The notes under the pieces: generated by a model
Database searches by the model: none
What the model saw: only the letters and a program-made list of their open reading frames with translations
What the model was told of the DNA's origin: nothing
Shown here: piece by piece, positions 57,605 through 64,000 of the stretch
Position numbering within the stretch: position 1 is the first letter of the stretch
Layout of the letters: each line of letters begins with the position of its first letter
Origin: Anastrepha obliqua
Taxonomy: Eukaryota; Arthropoda; Insecta; Diptera; Tephritidae
DNA length: 64,000 nt
Reading direction: 5' to 3'
Assembly: GCF_027943255.1 (NCBI RefSeq)
Contig: NC_072892.1
Coordinates: 116,143,792 to 116,207,791, forward strand
Made by a program: the position numbers and the translations under genes

Positions 57605-60600
57605 ATGATGGAAAGAATAATGAGATGGCGCCTATCGTGGTACCGTTACTTTACTCTAGTTAATTTGACAATGAGTGACGTCATATTAGCACGATTGTTC
57701 TACATATGGTTCAAGCAGCTCACAACGTCCGGGATTAGCCCACGTATCCTCTGGGTAGGCGAAGCATTCCAGGATAGCTGGTTGTGCGCTGGGTTTGGGA
57801 CCCGCCACTTAAAAATCCCCCCCCAATGAAAAGAACTGCAAAGCCTCGGATGGGAACTGCCTTTACTGATGACGACCCCTGCAAACGAAATAAGGAATAT
57901 GATTTGAGGGCATGCACCTGGAATGTCCGGTCCCTTAATGGGGAAGGTTCCTCTGCTCGGCTGTTTGATGTCCTCGTGAGAGTAAAGGCTGACATCACTG
58001 CCATCCAAGAGATGCGATGGACGGGGCAAGGTAAGAAAACCATAGGACCTTGCGACGTCTACTACAGCTGCCATGTAAAGGAGCGCAAATTCGGTATCGG
58101 ATTTGTCGTGGGAGAGAGACTTCGTCGCCAAGTACTCTCCCTCACTCCGGTGGACGAGCGTCTCGCAATAATCCGCATCAAAGCGCGATTTTTGAACATC
58201 TCGCTAATTTGTGCCCAAGCCCCGACGGAAGAGAAGGACGATGCGACCAAAGATTCCTTCTATGAGCGCTGCCACCGCCATGACATAAAAATCGTGCTTG
58301 GCGACTTCAACGCCAGTGTGGGCAAGGAGGGAATTTTTGGTCCCACGGTCGGAAAATTCAGCCTGCACAACGAAACATCCAGTAACGGACAGAGGCTGAT
58401 CGACTTCGCCGGGGCTCGAAGCATGGTCGTCTGCAGCACCAGATTCCAGCATAAAAAGATAACCAAGCTACCCGGCTGTCCCCTGATCGAAAAACGCGGA
58501 ACCAGATCGATCATGTTGTGATAGATGGAGGAACACTTCTAGTGTATTAGATGTACGTACGATCCGAGGACCCAACATCGACTTGTATCATTACCTTGTT
58601 GCAGCCAAACTGCGCACCCGCCTCTGTGCAGCAAAAAACGTACATCTATCTACGCAAAGAATGTTCAACATTGAAATGATGCAATCACAACAGATAGCCA
58701 GAAGATTCGCCACTCGACTCTCACTCCTGCTCTCAGAGACAACTGCCCAACAAACCGGCATGCACGAGCAATGGAGCAACATTTTTCGTTCCCTACGTAC
58801 CGCCGCCGAAGAAGAAATCGGATACCGTCGAACCCGAAAAAACAGTCGGTACGACGAGGAATGTCATGCTGCCGCTTAAAGAAAGGATGTCGCCTATAGA
58901 GCCACGCTGCGATCGGGCACAACGAGAGCCATGCGGGATCGCTACAGAGAGCTAAAAAAAGAAGAGAGGCGTATTATCCGAAAGAAGAAACGAGGGGCCG
59001 AAATACGTAAGTGCGAAGAGCTTGAGATGATGGCCAACAGGAAAAACGCCCGAAATTCTACCAGAAAGTTCGGCGGCTTACAGAAGGTTTTAAGACCGGC
59101 GCGTTTTCCTGTAAGAACAAAAACGACGAAATGGTGATTGACGTACAGAGCAATCTTAAATTATGGAGGGAACACTTCTCGAACCTGTTAAACAGTGACA
59201 GCTGCGCATGTCACAGAGAATGTGAAGATCCCGATACCCCAATCGTGGACGACGGAATTGTTGTTCCGCTACCCGACCATGACGAGGTGAGAATAGCAAT
59301 ATCACGACTAAAGAATAACAAAGCCGCGGGCGCCGACGGACTGCCGGCTGAGCTATTCAACCATGGCGTCGAGGAGCTGGTAAGGTGCATGCATCAGCTT
59401 CTATGCAAAATATGGTCGGATGAAAGCATGCCTGCCGATTGGAATTTAAGTGTGCTCTGCCCAATCCATAAGAAGGGTGATCCTGCAATTTGTGCCAATT
59501 ACCGCGGGATTAGTCTTCTAAATACCGCCTATAAGGTTCTAGCCAGCGTATTGTGTGAAAGGCTGAAGCCCACCGTCAACAAACTGATTGGACCTTATCA
59601 GTGTGGCTTTAGACCTGGAAAGTCTACCATCGACCAAATATTTACAATACGCCAAATATTGGAAAATACCCACGAAAGGAGAATCGACACACACCATCTT
59701 TTCGTCGATTTCAAAGCTGCATTCGACAGTACGGAAAGGAGTTACTTGTATGCCGCGATGTCTGAATTTGGTATCCCCGCAAAACTAATACGGCTATGCA
59801 AGATGACGTTGCTCTATACGAGCCGCGCCGTCAGAATTGGGAAGGAGCTCTCCGAGCCGTTTGACACCAAACGAGGTTTCAGACAGGGTGACTCGCTGTC
59901 GTGTGACTTCTTTAACCTGATGTTGGAGAGCATCGTACGAGCCGCAGAACTTAATCCCTCAGGCACAATATTTTATAAGAGCGTACAATTGTTGGCGTAT
60001 GCCGATGATATCGATATCATCGGCCTTAACAACCGCGCTGTTAGTTCTGCCTTCTCCAAACTGGATAAAGAGGCAAAGCAAATGGGTTTGGTGGTGAACG
60101 AAGTACCTCCTCTCTTCAAACAAACAGTCAGCGCACTAGCGTATCGGCACCCACGTCACTGTAGATGGTGATAATTTCGAGGTTGTAAAAGACTTCCTTT
60201 ATTTAGGAACCAGCATTAACACCGATAACAATGCCAGCCTTGAAATCCAACGTAGAATCTCTCTTGCCAACAAGTGCTACTTTGGACTAAACAGGCAACT
60301 GAGTAGTAAAGTCCTCTCTCGACGAACAAAACTAACACTCTACAAGACTCTCATCATGCCCGTCCTAACATATGGCGCAGAAGCTTGGACGATGACAACA
60401 TCCGATGAAGCGACGCTTGGAGTGTTCGAGAAAAAGATTCTGTGTAAGATGTTTGGACCTTTGCACATTGGCAACGGCGAATATCGCAGACGATGGAACG
60501 ATGAGCTGTATGAGCTTTACGACGACATAGACATAGCGCAGGGAATAAAGATCCAGCGGCTACGTTGACTGGGTCATGTCGTCTGAATTGATACAAGCGC

Positions 60601-60815
60601 TCCGGCTTTGAAAGTATTCGATGCGGTAGCAGCTGGTGGTAGCAGAGGAAGAGGAAGGCCTCCTCTGCGTTGGAAAGATCAGGAGGAGAAGGACTTGGCT
60701 TCACTTGGTGTTTCCAACTGACGTTGTTTAGCACGAGAAACAAACGACTGGCGCCCTTTGTTAAGCTCGGCCAAAATCGCGTTAGCGGTTATCGCGCCAA
60801 TGAAGAGAAGAATAT
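57605..60815 (+). mobile_element. RTE-clade LINE copy 2, nearly full length
   Basis: It has a short 5' region, then endonuclease, reverse transcriptase and a 3' end near GCGTTAGCGGTTATCGCGCC (60778). About 3.2 kb, the normal RTE size. Broken by several frameshifts. Confidence 0.85.
57784..60740 (+). pseudogene. RTE endonuclease-reverse transcriptase, frameshifted
   Basis: Endonuclease: CTWNVRSLNGEG, ITAIQEMRWTGQG, IVLGDFNASVGKEGIFGPTV and FSLHNETSSNGQRLIDFAGA up to 58521. The His of the terminal SDHY-type motif is changed or lost (LYHYLVAAKLRTRL near 58580). A linker with charged helices follows (58780-59130). The reverse transcriptase is open from 59131 to 60171: LCPIHKKGDPAICANYRGIS, CGFRPGKSTIDQIFTIRQIL, FVDFKAAFDS, RGFRQGDSLSCDFFNLMLES and the catalytic LLAYADDIDIIGL. 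The thumb and C-terminal part continue in other frames (PVLTYGAEAWTM at 60358). At least four frame breaks. The protein would have nicked DNA and copied its own RNA. Confidence 0.85.
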
Positions 60816-61379
60816 ATCTGTACATATCTGCTTTAAATTAAGATCTGAAATCTATTGAGATTTATAAGAATTTCGCACAATAAAAGATCTACCAGCCATA
60901 AGATCGTATCTAACGTTTATTTTAAGACAGCTACAGAGGCGCAAATTCATCTTTTTGAGGCATTCCTCTTTGAAAAATTAATATTATCATTGCATTCAAC
61001 ATATCCCTTCCACTCATTCATTTGTGGAACAACATCAAGACGCATCTAATTAATGTTATAGATAATTATTGGTCGAATTCCTTCCTCCAATTTACAATAA
61101 TACTAACACTGGAATAATAAAGATCCAGAATTAAACTATTTCGAACTCTTAAACAGCCTTGAGTAGCACGTGTCGTCCATACATTGCCTTGCTGAGCAAA
61201 GCCATGCTGTTTTCAACAACTTTCTAACAGTGACCTTACCTCCACCTCTTTGAACTTGTTTAACACAGTTCGGATGGAATTATTCATCCTACAGACGACG
61301 CACATATTTTTTAACCCTAGGCACAGTTTCAGTTTTTATCTGATTTGTGTTCTTCTTTTAGTTTAAACAATAACTTGTA
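60816..61379. other. Spacer with a SINE scrap
   Basis: 61014-61048 (CATTTGTGGAACAACATCAA) is a piece of the SINE 3' region. The rest shows no gene. Confidence 0.5.
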
Positions 61380-61445
61380 TTTATTTTAAAGTTACGCATT
61401 TCAATAAAGCCCTTTACATATTTAGAAAACAAAAAAGCTATTAAT

Positions 61446-62003
61446 CTATACTAAAGCGCCGCGTGTGACAACCTTGGCGTACTTTTTCATCCAGAGCATA
61501 ATCGGATCACGATTTTTGTTCAACCAGTCAAAATTAGATTGAATATTTGCTTTGGCGACAGTCTCCAAATCGTTTGGCAGCTTATCGCTGCCCTTTACCT
61601 TATCCAGTAACGCCAAATACTGTAAAGATACATCACAAAATGGGTGACAAATTGTAAGATAGTGTAAATAAGAAGTGTGCATATCTCAATACTCACTTTG
61701 GTTTCTTGTTCATTGTTAAATATGTAGGTGGACATGTCAACCATTGCTTGATAAAGTGGGTTGACTCCGGTGAATTCCGGATTTAAATTACTGTATGCCT
61801 CCCAATTTTCGTTGAGAAATTCAATACACACTAAGAGTCCAACACTGCTGCTCGAATACACTGCACCGAGTAAGGTGATGCGCTCTTGTGATCGCCATTC
61901 AACAGACACATTGATTGAGCTACTCACAAATTTTTGTAGTTGAGACTCGGTTTGTGAACAACCCAATGTAGAGGTGAGTGAGTCACGAAACGCTTGATCA
62001 CTG
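61446..62003 (-). pseudogene. Truncated duplicate of the 3' end of an APN gene
   Basis: Last exon 61446-61619 (58 codons with stop) and part of the preceding exon, 61697-62003, separated by a short intron with GTGAGT donor and TACAG acceptor. It matches 62603-63154 of gene 3 closely at DNA level, including the intron. The homology stops abruptly at 62003 (TGATCACTG). No catalytic exons lie upstream before gene 3 ends at 62603, so it cannot encode an enzyme by itself. The final residues differ (KYAKVVTRGALV against KFAQGGSAAL). An AATAAA lies at 61380-61385. At the breakpoint the minus strand reads TTTGCAG|TGATCAA, which looks like a splice acceptor, so use as an alternative last exon is conceivable. 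Confidence 0.8.
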
Positions 62004-62602
62004 CAAATTCTAGTCAAAAAATCGGTAATCTTTAGATCTGGCATTTCGTTGCACATTCTTTCCCTTTGAGACACCAACTGGGCTGCCCACATTTCTATTT
62101 AATGAGCCTTCGTTACGATTTGTAGCTACTTGCGGCAGAGCGACTTAATAGCAAAAACCTCAGCGCAGTTTTCGAAGGTGCCCAACGGTATTTTTTTAAA
62201 GCGCATATTGCAAATTCGTGATTGATTTCATGTTTTGAATTCCCGATTATGTTCAAATATACAACTGTCTTACCAAACTTTCAAAACCACAGGTTACTAA
62301 AGCTTTTTCTAGAAACCAAATATGGACTTATGCTTTTGTACCGGACCTTTTACCATCATCATGAATTCCTTGAATTACAAGGTGGAACATAGGGCCACAG
62401 GACCTTTCATCCAAAGATTTAATTATTTTAGAGATATTTAAATTATGTTATTTATGATATTTATTTACTTATAGTTTAAATTACATACATTTATCGATTT
62501 CATATGGTTTAAAGAACTATGGGAATACCAGCAGCACTGCCTCATTTACTATGTACTTATATATTCCGATTATTAATACCGATATCTCAGCAGCCATTCG
62601 CC
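62004..62602. other. Spacer between APN gene 3 and the truncated duplicate
   Basis: 62004-62092 continues an open minus-strand frame from the duplicate (LKITDFLTRICSDQ) with no APN resemblance; its origin is unknown. AATAAA on the minus strand at 62461-62466 may serve gene 3. Nothing else seen. Confidence 0.45.
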
Positions 62603-64000
62603 TTAGAGTGCAGCACTGCCACCCTGGGCGAACTTTTTCATCCACAACATAATCGGATCACGATTTTCGTTCAACCAGTCAAAATTATATTGAATATTTG
62701 CTTTGGCGACAGTCTCCAAATCGTTTGGCAGCTTATCGCTGCCCTTTACCTTATCCAGTAACGCCAAATACTGTAAAGATACATCACAAAATGGGTGACA
62801 AATTGTAAGATAGTGTAAATAAGAAGTGTGCATATTTCAATACTCACTTTGGTTTCTTGTTCATTGTTAAATATGTAGGTGGACATGTCAACCATTGCTT
62901 GATAAAGTGGGTTGACTCCGGTGAATTCCGGATTTAAATTACTGTATGCCTCCCAATTTTCGTTGAGAAATTCAATACACACTAAAAGTCCAACACTGCT
63001 GCTCGAATACACTGCACCGAGTAAGGTGATGCGCTCTTGTGATCGCCATTCAACAGACATATTGATTGAGCTACTCACAAATTTTTGTAGTTGAGACTCG
63101 GTTTGCGAACAACCCAATGTAGAGGTGAGTGAGTCACGAAACGTTTGATCACTGGATTGCAATATTTGGTTATAGACAAAATCGAATTCAGTATCACCGG
63201 ACTGACGTATGCCGTAACAGTATACATTCCATAATAAGCTTGGTTCGATGGTGATACCATTGTTCACTATTTCCTTTAATTTGTTATTCGTCTCCGTCAG
63301 ACAGCTCTCAACTCCTGACAAGCAAGCGAGTTCAATGATGAGGTTACGTACTAGCACGGTAAGACGCTGTGCTCCAGATACATCATTCAGGCCTAACTTC
63401 TCAAAATGTCCTGTCACCAATGAGGCTACGTAGAGTAAGAAATTGTTGTATTCCGTATCACTATTCAGATACACTTTCAATGTAAAAATTAGAGAGTAGG
63501 TCGTAGCCCAAGGTGCGTACTGATCCTCGTTCGGCAGATATTGCAATAAATTAAATAGCATGCTGTAGTCAATGCGATCTGTAGAAGTGTACTGGTAGAG
63601 GTCGTAAATTAGTTGAGCTCGATTGCGTGAATGGAATTTGTATGGTCGTGATTTCAGCTCATCAATGATAAGATTCCAGTTTTGTTCATCGTAATTGATG
63701 CGATAGAAACCGGTCGATTGTTTATTGAGAATCAACCAATCATCAGCTGCTAGACTATTATCGCTGATTTCGATTTCTTTCGTTTTGAGCATAAAATGCG
63801 ATGCGGTGGTGTTACGGTAGTCTGGATTTGATTTGTGGGCATAATTCAAGGGGATGTACCAAGTTTTGTCAGATGTTTGATTTTTGTTTGGGAAGAAAGC
63901 ATCTTGGGTTATGGTGAATGTGTTATTGTTGTAATTACGTGTAACGGTGAGTAGAGGATAACCGGATTGTTGAGACCAACTTGAGAACATAGCCGCCATA
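62603..64000 (-). CDS. Aminopeptidase N gene 3, C-terminal part; continues beyond the window end
   Basis: Penultimate exon 62848 to the window end (at least 384 codons) and last exon 62603-62770 (56 codons with stop), joined by a 77-bp GTGAGT-CAG intron in phase 0. It encodes the M1 beta-sandwich (SQQSGYPLLTVTRNY) and the ERAP1-like helical C-terminal domain (STGFYRINYDEQNW, RAQLIYDLYQY, TSTLGCSQTE). The zinc site would lie upstream, outside the window. Unlike gene 2 it ends KFAQGGSAAL without a hydrophobic tail, so a GPI anchor is unlikely and the product may be soluble or secreted. Sequence is well diverged from gene 2, so this is an older paralog. No stop or frameshift in the part present. 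Confidence 0.9.

Noticed and set aside
61446..62003. A separate complete APN gene
   Set aside because: Only the last exon and part of the preceding one are present; no catalytic exons lie upstream before gene 3 ends.

Overview
This is an AT-rich piece of insect nuclear DNA, most likely from a higher fly (Diptera). A true fruit fly (Tephritidae) is my best guess, from the style of the transposons and the gut aminopeptidase cluster, but the sequence alone does not prove it. Only one family of host genes is visible: membrane or secreted M1 aminopeptidase N (APN) genes, all on the minus strand and arranged in tandem. Almost everything else is transposable-element DNA: Tc1/mariner elements in many states of decay, one nearly intact hAT element, LINEs of the LOA, RTE, R1 and Jockey-like types, a broken insect endogenous retrovirus, and a tRNA-derived SINE family.

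Layout. 1-4160: first two exons of APN gene 1, with intron 1 swollen by a maT-type mariner, a SINE and a Tc1-like relic. 4161-16550: upstream DNA of gene 1, broken up by a mini-mariner, a SINE, a dead mariner, an errantivirus remnant that is itself split by a LOA LINE, another SINE and an R1-type LINE; from 14.9 kb the ancestral upstream DNA resumes. 16.5-28.5 kb: mini-mariner, mariner relic, then an RTE LINE split by a hAT element, followed directly by a nearly full-length LOA LINE. 28743-32972: APN gene 2, complete in six exons (941 codons). 33-38 kb: its upstream DNA, a diverged copy of the DNA upstream of gene 1, holding an intact mariner. 38.2-61 kb: LINE, mariner and SINE debris plus a second RTE LINE. 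61446-62003: a truncated copy of the 3' end of an APN gene. 62603-64000: 3' end of APN gene 3, which runs off the window.

Genes 1 and 2 come from a tandem duplication that included upstream DNA as well as the coding region: 1-5430 and 14940-16490 match 31325-33850 and 34815-37860. One block of upstream DNA (about 15985-16486 and 37325-37862), which carries GATA-type motifs and a TATA box, is far better preserved between the copies than its surroundings. The APN enzymes are expected to trim N-terminal residues from peptides at the gut surface. Gene 2 ends in a hydrophobic tail typical of GPI-anchored APNs, while gene 3 does not.

I found no clearly new multi-gene system. The most useful leads are the preserved upstream block, the amplified miniature mariners that keep fused ends of their transposase gene, the near-intact hAT and mariner elements, and the nested insertions, which allow relative dating.
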